DNA of 64,000 nucleotides from Chitinophagaceae bacterium (GTDB lineage Bacteria; Bacteroidota; Bacteroidia; Chitinophagales; Chitinophagaceae): NCBI GenBank assembly GCA_016720775.1, contig JADKJX010000009.1, positions 72,427 through 136,426 on the forward strand, given 5' to 3'. Shown here piece after piece: positions 18,301-26,146 of this stretch; the stretch's first letter is position 1; the number at the start of each line of letters is the position of its first letter. Position numbers and translations under genes: made by a program. The notes below the pieces were generated by a model. It made no database searches, was not told the origin of the DNA, and saw only the letters and a program-made list of their open reading frames with translations.

Positions 18301-18507
18301 AGTACCATCGGTCTTCCATAATTCATTACCGTTATAATCCGTTGCGGGGAAATAATAGGTTCCATTAAGCTGAATTCCTTTTTTAGGGAATGAGCCCGAA
18401 TAAATATCCGAAGTACTGGTATTTATGTTCTTTAATAACTGGGGTGTTTGTGCAGTGGTAGCTATACTCAAGCTGAAGCCCGCAAGAAGGGTAAAAATTT
18501 GTTTCAT
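15337..18507 (-). CDS. ELWxxDGT-repeat secreted protein with T9SS sorting domain
   Basis: A 1056-residue protein from the ATG at 18507; the frame runs 32 codons further upstream, but MKQIFTLLAGFSLSIATTAQ is a clear signal peptide start. About fifteen repeats of 45-55 residues follow, marked by ELWKTDGT, ELWVTDGT, EVWITDGT and similar, each with YFSANDG or FFTADDG and SNPSD/SNPGW blocks, as in the ELWxxDGT family of probable beta-propellers. Near residue 885 comes an FN3-like domain (LPITGLEFNV, YYRLKQTDMDGKFSYSE). The C-terminus VYPNPAQDVLYIN...LPPGVYNAEV is a type A T9SS sorting domain. It is expected at the cell surface or outside. It is divergent from HK2, with a palindrome between them. 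Function unknown; a surface structural or binding role is inferred. Confidence 0.93.
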   Translation of the reverse strand: MKQIFTLLAGFSLSIATTAQTPQLLKNINTSTSDIYSGSFPKKGIQLNGTYYFPATDYNGNELWKTDGTAGGTSLIKDLASIYETQSSDPHLFDTVAGNLYFFSGTGFHPWKYDPLTNKLTAPIGGKDAGYSPTETAVIGNNIFFAGDWYFDQGIELLRYEVTTNSLFIYDITPGTGDSYPHDLTVKGDTLFFAANDGINGNELWMYDALTEQFQMVKDIKGAGSSNPSDLVVYHGILFFTADDGTNGNELWSSDGSDPGTNMFADINNNGTESSNPDHKTVFNDKLYFSATNGIDGVELWVTDDITNLPSQLMDINPFGDSNPGKYGFKAAGSYLYFAAEDDLDNTELWKTDGVITDLAKDINLFGSSNPMDMYNLGDTLIFSAYDGNAFQLWRSQGTDVNTVIVQNIQSSAGDTVHISGIHNGLIYFGANNDITGTELWKTDGKAVNTSFVKDINLGSGINSDPQWFEAYNSAMYFGARATSSYYFSLFKTDGTVGNATELKAGGGADNFSASYEHGRKAGSYLYFMGYTSAESNELWKTDGTVGGTTMVKDIRTGTEASSPSNMIEMGSLLIFVADDGVNGRELWKSDGTAGGTVLIKDINPGTNNSDIRDMRLVNGKICFVANDGTAGEELWVTDGTPGGTIPLKDINGTAAGSEISDLFSDGTKLYFSANDGINGKEVWITDGTPLGTVLLKDINPAGSSNPGWFAKLGSWVYFTAANSNSSYSKIWRTDGTTANTSLFYDIDFPFLLTNIGSKIVFIALPSGTTNGFHIWATDGTVPGTVEVEGFAGREVGYFLLDEFPAYNGKWFLWIDDNVNGQELWQTDGTPAGTIMFDIAPGVHSSYPRNARGLNPLIFSANDGTVTGREVWKLEVSPPLPITGLEFNVTKQTNKALLEWKTRSEINSKGFQVQRSRNGIVFDSTGFVVAKGINGNGATYRLTDDNPFDGKNYYRLKQTDMDGKFSYSEIRWVDFSKEAYVNVYPNPAQDVLYINTGYTFRDATLNIRNMSGQLVKQIKVNGTGTIAIPVKDLPPGVYNAEVVQPGQTVRLMFIKQ

Positions 18508-18593
18508 ACGCTTTTTTTTAAAAGAAAAAATGCTTTCAGGTCCAGGCGGGGTCTTTCGCAGGAGAGGGTAAGTAAAGTTTAAATTTTTTATCG

Positions 18594-18607
18594 GGTATTT
18601 CAATACC
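18594..18607. promoter_or_regulatory. Palindrome in the ELW/HK2 divergent promoter region
   Basis: GGTATT-TC-AATACC is a perfect 6-2-6 inverted repeat within the 226-base divergent region. With the preceding G it contains GGGTATT, the half-site also present in the HK1 palindrome and the RR1/LamG promoter repeats, here pointing outward. It may bind RR1 or RR2. Confidence 0.4.
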
Positions 18608-18733
18608 TAATTTGTAGTATGGTGCAGAGCCGGGGTAAAATAATCGGGGAGAATGTTCGATATGCAGTAACAATTGAATATTTTTAAGACCGGACAGCGA
18701 TATTCCTGGAAAGCCGTTTTTTCCTGCCTGTTA

Positions 18734-20704
18734 ATGACTAAATTTCCTGCTATGATCTGGAGGCTTTTTTCTCGGACATTTTTTATTTCCCTGTTCTGTA
18801 TTGGTAATGCCAATGCGCAAACCCGTTTAATAGACAGCCTGAAGAAAAATATCAGCCAGGCCCGTTCTCCTGTTGATAAACTAAACAGTATTCTTGGCTT
18901 GTGTGAACAAAGACAATCGCTGAATACGGACACGTTATTTTATTATGCATCGCTGGCAAAAAAAATGGCAACCAGCCTGGCGGATGATAAAAACATTGCG
19001 CTGGCAAATTATTTTGTATCAAACAGCCTGGCACGCAAAGGCGAACTGGAGGAAGCCATGCGGATGACAGATGAAAACCTGGAGCAGTTGTCTTATCAAA
19101 AAAACAGGAATGCCTACCTGAAATTCAGTTTGCAAAAAGGACAGCTGAATATCAAGAGCAACCGGTATAAAGAAGCCCTTGCACAATATTATAAGCTGCT
19201 GAATGAAAGCGAGCAGCAACAGGATACATTGACCCAGGTAAATGCAAAAACAAGTATTGGCTGGGTAAATATGGAAATGGGACGTAATGCCGAAGCAATA
19301 AGCTGGTTTTATAAAGCACTGGGTACTGTTCGTTTTCCCGAGCGGTTTGAATACTCGGGGATTATTTATTCCAACATGGCGGCCACGTACAATGAAATAA
19401 ATAAAAATGATTCTGCAGAGTTTTATATAAAAAAGGCCATTGCTGTCAACCGGCGCATGCAAAGCAACCTCCAGTTCCTGGCAAATGCCCTTGCCATTGA
19501 AGCTGATATTCTCATTGATACAGACAGGAAGGAACTTGCTGAAACACCGCTGAATGAAGCCCTGGCTATCCGGAAACAGATCGGTGAGCCTTTCTATATT
19601 GTTTCGGATATGACACAACTGGCACTTTACTATGCTAATAATCACCAGCCGCAAAAAGGGATTGTACTTTGCCTGGAAGGGATTGAGACGGCAAAAAAAT
19701 ACCAACTTGATTCGAAACTTCCTATTCTTTACGGGGCGCTGGCTGAGAATTACAAGGCAGCAAAAAATTATGAAAAATACGGGGAGACGCTTCAAATGGT
19801 CATTTCTTTAAAAGATTCCCTGTATGAAAAAAACTCTGCCGAAGCGCTGGCCGAACTTCAAACACAATATAACCTGCAGAAGATACAGAACACGGTTATT
19901 CAGCAAAAACTGGACATTACCAAAAAGGACTATGCCATTACTAAAAAGAATTACCTTTTTTACGGCTTACTCATTCTCACCTTTTTCTTCCTGGTCACCT
20001 TGTATATAATTTTTAAAAACTACCGCAGAAAAGAACAGATGAAAGTGCAATTGATGCTGCAGGAGGAAAAGAACAGTGCAGCACTTGCGGTACTGGCAGC
20101 CGAAGAAAATGAACGGAAACGTATTGCGGCCGACCTGCACGATAACCTTGGTGCATACGCTGCTTCGATCGCTTCCAATATCGAACATATAAAAATTTTA
20201 CCGGGTGATGCTGCCAATGTAAATGCCCTGCAGGAACTGAGAAACAATTCCCGTTCCATTGTATCGCAACTGAATGATACCATCTGGGTACTGAAAAAAG
20301 ATGCCTTGTCGCTTACGGCAATCAGCGACCGGCTAAAAAGCTTTATCCAGCGCCTGCAATCAAGCTACCCGAATCTGAAGATGGATGTTTTTGAAAACAT
20401 TGAGACCGATCATTTATTGCCGCCATCCCAGGCCTTTCACCTGTTTCATATTTTACAGGAGGCGGTCAATAATGCTGTGCGGCACAGCGGGGGCACCCAG
20501 GTAAGTGTGACCATAGAAAGTAATCATTCCTGGAAAATGATAGTTGCCGATGATGGAAAAGGACTCCCGGAAGAATTACCGGTCAGGGAAGGGAATGGCC
20601 TTGCCAATATGAAGAACCGGGCTGCTGAAGCAGAATGGATGCTCGAATGGCAAGATAACATTCCTGCCGGCACAAGATTAAGTATTACGCCTACTACAAA
20701 TTGA
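18734..20704 (+). CDS. TPR-sensor histidine kinase, HisKA_3 family (HK2)
   Basis: A 656-residue sensor kinase from the ATG at 18734; a second ATG at 18752 also keeps the signal peptide (WRLFSRTFFISLFCIGNANA), and the frame reaches back to a TTG at 18674. The periplasmic region to about residue 400 is made of TPR-like helical repeats (NIALANYFVSNSLARKGELE, GWVNMEMGRNAEAISWFYKA). One membrane helix lies at about 408-428 (LFYGLLILTFFFLVTLYIIF). The HisKA_3 box is RIAADLHDNLGAYAASIA, with phospho-acceptor His at about 469. ATPase boxes are LQEAVNNAVRHSG, VADDGKGL and GNGLANMKNRA. RR2 follows after 39 bases and is the likely partner. The domain order is the same as HK1; the stimulus is unknown. 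Confidence 0.9.
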   Translation: MTKFPAMIWRLFSRTFFISLFCIGNANAQTRLIDSLKKNISQARSPVDKLNSILGLCEQRQSLNTDTLFYYASLAKKMATSLADDKNIALANYFVSNSLARKGELEEAMRMTDENLEQLSYQKNRNAYLKFSLQKGQLNIKSNRYKEALAQYYKLLNESEQQQDTLTQVNAKTSIGWVNMEMGRNAEAISWFYKALGTVRFPERFEYSGIIYSNMAATYNEINKNDSAEFYIKKAIAVNRRMQSNLQFLANALAIEADILIDTDRKELAETPLNEALAIRKQIGEPFYIVSDMTQLALYYANNHQPQKGIVLCLEGIETAKKYQLDSKLPILYGALAENYKAAKNYEKYGETLQMVISLKDSLYEKNSAEALAELQTQYNLQKIQNTVIQQKLDITKKDYAITKKNYLFYGLLILTFFFLVTLYIIFKNYRRKEQMKVQLMLQEEKNSAALAVLAAEENERKRIAADLHDNLGAYAASIASNIEHIKILPGDAANVNALQELRNNSRSIVSQLNDTIWVLKKDALSLTAISDRLKSFIQRLQSSYPNLKMDVFENIETDHLLPPSQAFHLFHILQEAVNNAVRHSGGTQVSVTIESNHSWKMIVADDGKGLPEELPVREGNGLANMKNRAAEAEWMLEWQDNIPAGTRLSITPTTN

Positions 20705-20743
20705 TTATTGCTTTTTAATTAATAGTTACAGACTTTTATTGGT

Positions 20744-21412
20744 ATGATGAACTTCAGGATCGCACTGGCAGAAGATAATGCAGTTAACCGGAACACTTTT
20801 ATGCAAAAGCTGAAAGTGACAGACTGCCTGCAGCTTGTTTTTTCGGCAAGCGACGGAAATGAATGCCTGGAGCAACTGAAAGGATTACCGCACCAGTCGT
20901 TACCGCAGGTTATTTTTATGGACCTCGAAATGCCCGGCATGGATGGGATAGAAGCCATACACATTGCCAAATCCCTCTATCCGCAAATTCATTTTATTGT
21001 ACTCACCGTTTTTGATGATGATGAAAAAATATTTGAAGCCATCAAGGCCGGGGCTTCGGGATATTTACTGAAACACGAACCGGCGGTTATACTGCAGGAT
21101 GCTGTAATTAACGTGATGGAATCCGGCGGGGCACCGATGAGCCCGGCCATTGCCCGTAAAACATTAAAGCTTCTCAGTAAAACAGAAGTACCGGCAGAAA
21201 CCGTTTCGGGTTCATTGCCTGTAAGCATAACACAACGGGAGCAGGAAATACTGCAACACATGGTAAATGGCTGGGATGCCAAAAGAATTGCAGCGGCATC
21301 TTACATCAGCGTTTTAACCGTACGAAAGCACATTGCAAATATTTATGAGAAACTGCATGTAAATTCCAAAGCACAGGTGATATCCCTGGCTCATAAAAAT
21401 AAGTGGGTGTAA
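20744..21412 (+). CDS. NarL/FixJ-type response regulator (RR2)
   Basis: A 222-residue regulator. The receiver starts FRIALAEDNAVNRNTF; phospho-acceptor Asp60 lies in VIFMDLEMPGMDG, followed by IVLTVFDDDE and GYLLKHE. The C-terminal LuxR HTH (about 160-220) reads ITQREQEILQHMVNGWDAKR then SVLTVRKHIANIYEKLHVNS. Two adjacent ATGs (20744 and 20747) are possible starts. It is probably co-transcribed with HK2. It is paralogous to RR1, including the shared GGAPMSPxIARK segment between the domains. Likely targets are the divergent ELW gene and perhaps HK2 itself (inference from position). Confidence 0.92.
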   Translation: MMNFRIALAEDNAVNRNTFMQKLKVTDCLQLVFSASDGNECLEQLKGLPHQSLPQVIFMDLEMPGMDGIEAIHIAKSLYPQIHFIVLTVFDDDEKIFEAIKAGASGYLLKHEPAVILQDAVINVMESGGAPMSPAIARKTLKLLSKTEVPAETVSGSLPVSITQREQEILQHMVNGWDAKRIAAASYISVLTVRKHIANIYEKLHVNSKAQVISLAHKNKWV

Positions 21413-21526
21413 GGGTTTGGGGTTTCTCGTTTTGAGTTTTGTGTTCGGACCTTTTTGTAAATATCATATAAACTACTTGCTTCAACCCTGAACTTAAAAC
21501 CCATAACGCATAACTTGTATTTCCCC

Positions 21527-21534
21527 TATCTTCG
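21527..21534 (+). promoter_or_regulatory. Likely -7 box of the pyrH promoter
   Basis: TATCTTCG matches TAnnTTTG with one change and lies 18 bases before the pyrH ATG. No clear TTG is seen at the -33 position. The remaining gap from 21413 to 21526 has only loosely self-complementary G/T-rich and A/C-rich halves. Confidence 0.4.
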
Positions 21535-21552
21535 CAAAAATATCTTAACCAA

Positions 21553-22263
21553 ATGCTTCCGAAATACAAAAGAATACTTCTAAAACTTTCCGGTGAATCG
21601 TTAATGGGAGATAAGAATTTTGGTATCGACAGCGAAGTGATCGCCCGGTATGCACAGGACATAAAATCCATTATTGAGCTCGGTGTACAAGTGGCTGTTG
21701 TAATAGGAGGAGGAAATATTTACCGGGGTACCAATGAGGCAGAAAGTGGTATTGAAAGAGCGCAGGGAGATTATATGGGTATGCTGGCTACCGTAATAAA
21801 CGGAATGGCTGTGCAGAGTGGTTTGGAAAAAGCCGGTATCTATACCCGCCTGCAAAGTGCTATTAAAATGGAACAGATCGCAGAACCATACATCCGCCGC
21901 AGGGCCATGCGTCACCTGGAAAAAGGAAGGGTGGTGATCTTTGGTGCCGGAACAGGTAATCCTTATTTTACAACCGATACAGCCGGTTCTTTACGGGCTA
22001 TTGAAATTAAAGCCGATGTGATCTTAAAAGGAACGAGGGTAAATGGAATTTATACAGCCGACCCGGAAAAAGATCCAACAGCCACCCGGTATGAATCCAT
22101 TTCGTTTGCGGAATGTATTCAGAAGAACCTAAAGGTGATGGATATGACCGCTTTTACTTTGTGCATGGAAAACAACCTGCCCATTGTTGTTTTTGACATG
22201 AATAAAGCGGGCAACCTGCTTAAAGTGGTGACCGGTGAAAAAGTAGGAACCCTTGTAACATAA
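21553..22263 (+). CDS. pyrH: UMP kinase
   Basis: A 236-residue bacterial UMP kinase, which converts UMP to UDP in pyrimidine nucleotide synthesis and belongs to the amino-acid kinase fold. Landmarks: RILLKLSGESLMGD (phosphate-binding N-terminus), VAVVIGGGNIYRG, FGAGTGNPYFTTDTAGSLRA, the UMP/ATP site, and ILKGTRVNGIYTADPEKD. Length and motifs are complete. It is monocistronic here, with its own -7 box and a strong bidirectional terminator at 22287-22319. In many bacteria pyrH lies next to tsf or frr; here it is about 17.6 kb from tsf. Confidence 0.96.
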   Translation: MLPKYKRILLKLSGESLMGDKNFGIDSEVIARYAQDIKSIIELGVQVAVVIGGGNIYRGTNEAESGIERAQGDYMGMLATVINGMAVQSGLEKAGIYTRLQSAIKMEQIAEPYIRRRAMRHLEKGRVVIFGAGTGNPYFTTDTAGSLRAIEIKADVILKGTRVNGIYTADPEKDPTATRYESISFAECIQKNLKVMDMTAFTLCMENNLPIVVFDMNKAGNLLKVVTGEKVGTLVT

Positions 22264-22286
22264 ATTATCCGCAAGATCTTATAAAT

Positions 22287-22319
22287 AAAAAAGGCTGCAT
22301 ATCAGATGCGGCCTTTTTT
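22287..22319. terminator. Bidirectional terminator between pyrH and a convergent lipoprotein gene
   Basis: AAAAAAGGCTGCAT (22287-22300) pairs with ATGCGGCCTTTTTT (22306-22319) with one G-T pair and a 5-nt loop. The A and T tracts make it work in both directions. Confidence 0.8.
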
Positions 22320-22337
22320 ATCATGTCAATTTCAGAA

Positions 22338-23321
22338 TTAAAGGGTACTGAGGTAGGCTATTATTTCGGGTAAAGATTTTTTAACGGGCCTTACGGAAAC
22401 AACCTGGTTGACAGTTCCATTGGTTGGCGTTAATGTAACAGCACTTTCGTAACCTAAATAGTAATCATTAGCCTGTTTGGAAATGACAACAACAGTTATT
22501 GCCTTACCAACCGGTAACCTGGGACTTATGAATTTTTTTGTACTAAGATCTCCATGCATACCGGCCAGGGAACGGAAATCTTTCAACACAGTAAAAGCAA
22601 CCGTGTTGGCATTGGTAAAATAAGGAGCAAGGTCGGCTACAACCTGAACGGTAGGAGTACTAGCTGTATTAAAACCGTAAGCAATATTTATCCAGCGCAG
22701 ATGATTGGTAGAAATTTCATAGCCCTGGGTTCCCATACCGATCACATTATTTACCAGGTCCTGGTTCGGGAGCCAGTTGAATTGCTGCGGATTTGACTCG
22801 TCACCAAAGAATAATTTCATTCCTGTGTTGATCGGAAGATCAGCGTACTTGATATAAATTCTTGCATTTGGTGCCAGCTGTACCGGCAACCCATCTTTTT
22901 TCAACCGCACAAATATTTCACCAGCGGTAACCAGCAGGCTGTCGTATGTAGTGGTTGGTTTGCTCATTCGTACCATATCTCCCTTCTTTTTCAGTGCAAG
23001 CAGTTCAACCTGTATTTTGCCTGATATGGGTGCTCCCGCTGCAGTCACACAACTGTTGGGAGGGAAAATAACCTGTACACCCAGTGGTGTGTTAAGTGTA
23101 GCGGTATTGGCATTCACTTCAATACTGTCTAAATAAGGCTCAATCAATAAACTTGTTTTAAGACTGGAAACAGGCATGGTAGAAGTAACAGTAACCTGCC
23201 ATGTTGTATCCGGGCCATTTAATTGGCCGGCATCAGGTACAAAAATATCAGTGTTCTTACTACAGGCACTTAATAAAAGCACACCTGCTGTTAAAAACGA
23301 TATGATTATTTTCTTGTTCAT
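22338..23321 (-). CDS. Hypothetical lipoprotein, third gene of a sigma-factor operon
   Basis: A 327-residue protein with a lipoprotein signal (FLTAGVLLLSAC, lipobox Cys at about 20). The mature part is beta-rich, with NTPLGVQVIFPPNSC and APISGKIQVELLALKKKGDM, then GEIFVRLKKDGLPVQL and RIYIKYADLP. The first block loosely recalls ZU5-type modules, but I would not name a family. It lies 64 bases downstream of the barrel protein gene and is on the same strand as the ECF sigma gene, so it is probably the last gene of that operon. Expected in the outer membrane facing the periplasm or outside. Function unknown; an envelope role coupled to the sigma/barrel pair is inferred. Confidence 0.7.
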   Translation of the reverse strand: MNKKIIISFLTAGVLLLSACSKNTDIFVPDAGQLNGPDTTWQVTVTSTMPVSSLKTSLLIEPYLDSIEVNANTATLNTPLGVQVIFPPNSCVTAAGAPISGKIQVELLALKKKGDMVRMSKPTTTYDSLLVTAGEIFVRLKKDGLPVQLAPNARIYIKYADLPINTGMKLFFGDESNPQQFNWLPNQDLVNNVIGMGTQGYEISTNHLRWINIAYGFNTASTPTVQVVADLAPYFTNANTVAFTVLKDFRSLAGMHGDLSTKKFISPRLPVGKAITVVVISKQANDYYLGYESAVTLTPTNGTVNQVVSVRPVKKSLPEIIAYLSTL

Positions 23322-23385
23322 CGATTTAATTTTTTAATAAGGCCGCTCTTTACTCAGATACCTCATCGGCATTTTGTGCTGCCTG

Positions 23386-24828
23386 TTATTTCAGGTCAAT
23401 ACGGATTCCTACCCTGAGTCCGGCTGTTTGATATTTTTGTTTCAGTGTAATATTATCTTTGTTCATTGGCGAAAAATTATAACGGAAATAGGGCTCTGCC
23501 ATCAGGTGAAGCCTGTCGGTCAGTTTATAATAAACAGAAACGCCGCCAATAAAACCAACGCCTATATTTGATTTGAACTGGTATGGCGAAGAACCTTTGC
23601 CGGTGGTGATATTTACCGGATTATATGCCGTATCAAGCACATCGCCTTTTTGCCAACTGTAAATATTTACGATCACGCCGGCATTGATGTTTGCATGTAA
23701 CCGCCCGTTGCCTATTTCATATCCCATTGCAAGAGGAATATCAATGCTTCGGTATTTATTGATGGTGGTCTTATACCGGGTGCCTGTTGTGATATAGCTT
23801 CCCAATGTATCGCCGTTGGTGCCGATGATATACGTTACCTGCACCAGGTTGCCCTGGGAGAAAGTGAATTTTTCATTTATCTGGCTGTAATTAACACCTG
23901 CACGTACGCTCATGGAATTATTGAAAACTTTTGTGTACCGCACACCTGCACTGAAAGCGGAACTGAATTTTGTGCTTTCCTTTCTGCGCTTCAGGTATTC
24001 CGAATTTGCGGTATCACTGAAACTCCGGAATGCATAATCAGGTCCGCCATATATCTCCAGGTATTTTTTATTCCCGGAAGCATTTTTTTCAATAGAGGGG
24101 CAATCGGGCAGGAATGCGATCTGTTGAAAAGAGAGAGATAACGGGCTCTTTGCTTTTCGCCTGGCTGAGATCATTTCTGCATCAAAGGTTAACCGGCCAA
24201 GCAAACTTCCTCCAGCAGCATATTCCTCTTCTTCATCACCGGTGCCGGGGGCTGTGGAATTAATGCGTAACAGATTTCCGGTGCCCTTCTGTTTTTTTGC
24301 AGAACCGGAATGATTGCCTGTTGTTATGTTTTCTTCTTCTGTTTGTATAGAGGGACTGTAAATAGCAATATTGCTTGCTCCTTTACGGGAGAGGTGATTG
24401 TTGGTGTTTTTTATTTTGTCAGTTCCTGCATTCGTGCCGGAAGCAGTATTCAAACCGGTATTAAATGTTGTCACCGGCTCCTTTTGTATGGCAGAATTGG
24501 TATTGCTATTATCTGGTGATTGTTCTTCTTTAGCAAGACCTGTTTGCTGAGGGATTGATGGTTTATTTTTTTCTGAACTTAACTGCTGTATTGCCGGCGA
24601 TGCAGAATTTTTAGTAAAGTACCACCAGCCGGAACCTGTACTTATTGCCAGCAACAAGACGGCTAGAAAAATTTTATTCTTATTGTTTAAGAGCGTATAC
24701 CAGAAGCCTACGGGTTTTCTCCTTTCATTATGCGCAGCAATATTTTCCCAGATGCGGGGGTGCACATCAGGAGCGTAGTCGTTGAACTGCTCTTTTACGT
24801 AGTTATCAAATTGCTGGCTATTGCTCAT
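23386..24828 (-). CDS. Sigma-linked protein with inner-membrane helix and C-terminal outer-membrane barrel
   Basis: A 480-residue protein. A short cytoplasmic N-terminus (NYVKEQFNDYAPDVHPRIWE), similar in position to anti-sigma regions, precedes one membrane helix at about 53-71 (IFLAVLLLAISTGSGWWYF). A long Ser/Thr/Asn/Lys-rich, low-complexity linker runs from about 72 to 225. The last 220 residues look like an outer-membrane beta-barrel (LEIYGGPDYAF, AGVRYTKVFNNSMSVRAGVN, ending HLMAEPYFRYNF...GLRVGIRIDLK). It overlaps the upstream ECF sigma gene by 4 bases (ATGA), implying translational coupling. I infer a role in sensing or transmitting envelope state to the sigma factor, perhaps as its anti-sigma factor. 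A second copy of this architecture lies at 44245-45689. Confidence 0.75.
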   Translation of the reverse strand: MSNSQQFDNYVKEQFNDYAPDVHPRIWENIAAHNERRKPVGFWYTLLNNKNKIFLAVLLLAISTGSGWWYFTKNSASPAIQQLSSEKNKPSIPQQTGLAKEEQSPDNSNTNSAIQKEPVTTFNTGLNTASGTNAGTDKIKNTNNHLSRKGASNIAIYSPSIQTEEENITTGNHSGSAKKQKGTGNLLRINSTAPGTGDEEEEYAAGGSLLGRLTFDAEMISARRKAKSPLSLSFQQIAFLPDCPSIEKNASGNKKYLEIYGGPDYAFRSFSDTANSEYLKRRKESTKFSSAFSAGVRYTKVFNNSMSVRAGVNYSQINEKFTFSQGNLVQVTYIIGTNGDTLGSYITTGTRYKTTINKYRSIDIPLAMGYEIGNGRLHANINAGVIVNIYSWQKGDVLDTAYNPVNITTGKGSSPYQFKSNIGVGFIGGVSVYYKLTDRLHLMAEPYFRYNFSPMNKDNITLKQKYQTAGLRVGIRIDLK

Positions 24829-25367
24829 ACCGCCACTTTTTGTAATTGTAAAATTTGTCTTTGCAGCATACTTCGGGCTTTTACCAGTTGACTTCGGCTG
24901 GTACCCGGCTGTATGCCCAGCATTTCGGCTATCTCATCATGCTGGAATCCTTCTATCACATATAAATTAAAAATGACCCGGTAACCGTCGGGCAGGTTGT
25001 TGATAAGATCTAATAGTTCTTTTTCTGTCAGGTGGCTGTAGGCCGAGGGCTCCATACCACTTTCATCCCGGTCCTTGATTTCGTAACCAACAACCTCTTT
25101 CTCATAACGCCTTAAAGAATATTTTTTCAAGGCAGTGTTCACTACTATTCTTCGTATCCAGCCTTCAAAAGAGCCTTCAAACTTAAACTGGTGTATCTTA
25201 TCAAAAACCTTAATAAATGCATCCTGCAAAATATCCTCCGCATCAGCCCCATTGCGGGCATAGCGATTGCATACGCCCAGCATACGACTGGCGAAACGGT
25301 GAAAAATCTCCTTTTGGCAAGAAGCTTCCCCCCTTAAACATCCTCGTATGAGTTCGTCTTCCGTCAA
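24825..25367 (-). CDS. ECF-type RNA polymerase sigma factor
   Basis: A 180-residue sigma factor with only regions 2 and 4, the ECF pattern. Region 2 contains RYARNGADAEDILQDAFIKV and the DNA-melting part FEGWIRRIVVNTALKKY. Region 4 contains LPDGYRVIFNLYVIEGFQHD then IAEMLGIQPGTSRSQLVKAR, the -35-recognising HTH. It directs RNA polymerase to a small envelope-related regulon in most bacteria. It is first in an operon with the barrel protein (4-base overlap) and the lipoprotein. The second copy in this window is at 43671. Confidence 0.92.
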   Translation of the reverse strand: MTEDELIRGCLRGEASCQKEIFHRFASRMLGVCNRYARNGADAEDILQDAFIKVFDKIHQFKFEGSFEGWIRRIVVNTALKKYSLRRYEKEVVGYEIKDRDESGMEPSAYSHLTEKELLDLINNLPDGYRVIFNLYVIEGFQHDEIAEMLGIQPGTSRSQLVKARSMLQRQILQLQKVAV

Positions 25368-25476
25368 TTATTGCTAAGTTTACGCCGGGCATTTAAATGA
25401 GAAGATACCCGGACAATTGTATACGCTGCCCCGGAGAAATTTATTGCTTAAAAGATACAAAAAAGGGCTGATTTTC

Positions 25477-25506
25477 TTGTTTTTAGAGGTGAAATCCTAT
25501 AATTTG
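25477..25506 (+). promoter_or_regulatory. Probable promoter of the coiled-coil gene
   Basis: TTG (25477-25479), 18 bases, then TATAATTTG (25498-25506), close to TAnnTTTG with one extra base. It gives a leader of about 25 nt before the ATG at 25538. The region 25368-25537 separates two divergent genes. Confidence 0.4.
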
Positions 25507-25537
25507 GAAATACCCCGGTTTAAAAGGAATAATCAAT

Positions 25538-26050
25538 ATGTTGACAGAAGAACAAATAAAACGGCTGGTTTCGGCAAATGACAGTTTGCAGGCACAGATT
25601 TCCGATGTGAATATGGTACTGTCTGAGCGGGAAGAGGAGTTGGAAATGCTGCGGGCTGAACTGGCTGAAGCCACCGCCTTGCGAAGTAAATTAGACGGTA
25701 AAACGGCTGAAATTGAAAGCATGGAGGAAAAACTTGGCCAAAAACAGATGCAGGCGAAAGGGGCGGAAGAAAGAGAACTGGAATTGAAACAGGAGCTCAA
25801 TGAATCAACCAGGTTGCAGGTGAAATACGATGAGCTTGTTCAGCAGTATGCGTATTTGCAAACACAATATGAAGATGTAAGAGCACAACTGGCAGAAGTG
25901 AACCAGCGGAACACTCAACTGCAACAGGTAGCCGGCAAAATAGGTGAACTGGAAAGCAGGGTTGAAAATATGGCCATAGAAAGAGATGATCTGCGGGAAA
26001 GGCTGAGAGTATTGGAATCGCAGAAATACCTAAAGGAGGTTAACCCGTGA
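25538..26050 (+). CDS. Coiled-coil hypothetical protein
   Basis: A 170-residue protein that is nearly all heptad-repeat helix (EEELEMLRAELAEATALRSK, ELVQQYAYLQTQYEDVRAQL, ELESRVENMAIERDDLRERL). It has no signal peptide or membrane helix, so it is cytoplasmic and probably forms a long dimeric or trimeric rod. It ends with KYLKEVNP and is followed by a clear terminator. It has its own promoter and is divergent from the ECF sigma gene. No enzyme motif is visible; a structural or scaffolding role is likely, the partner unknown. Confidence 0.7.
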   Translation: MLTEEQIKRLVSANDSLQAQISDVNMVLSEREEELEMLRAELAEATALRSKLDGKTAEIESMEEKLGQKQMQAKGAEERELELKQELNESTRLQVKYDELVQQYAYLQTQYEDVRAQLAEVNQRNTQLQQVAGKIGELESRVENMAIERDDLRERLRVLESQKYLKEVNP

Positions 26051-26075
26051 ATCTTATTAAATTGAAGATACCTGG

Positions 26076-26104
26076 AAAGGCCGCCCCAAAAGCAGGCCTT
26101 TTTT
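26076..26104 (+). terminator. Terminator after the coiled-coil gene
   Basis: AAAGGCC (26076-26082) pairs with GGCCTTT (26095-26101) around a 12-nt loop, followed by more T. Confidence 0.65.
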
Positions 26105-26146
26105 ATTTGTGCTATTTCAAAGACCTTTGTGGGGTAAAAATAAACC

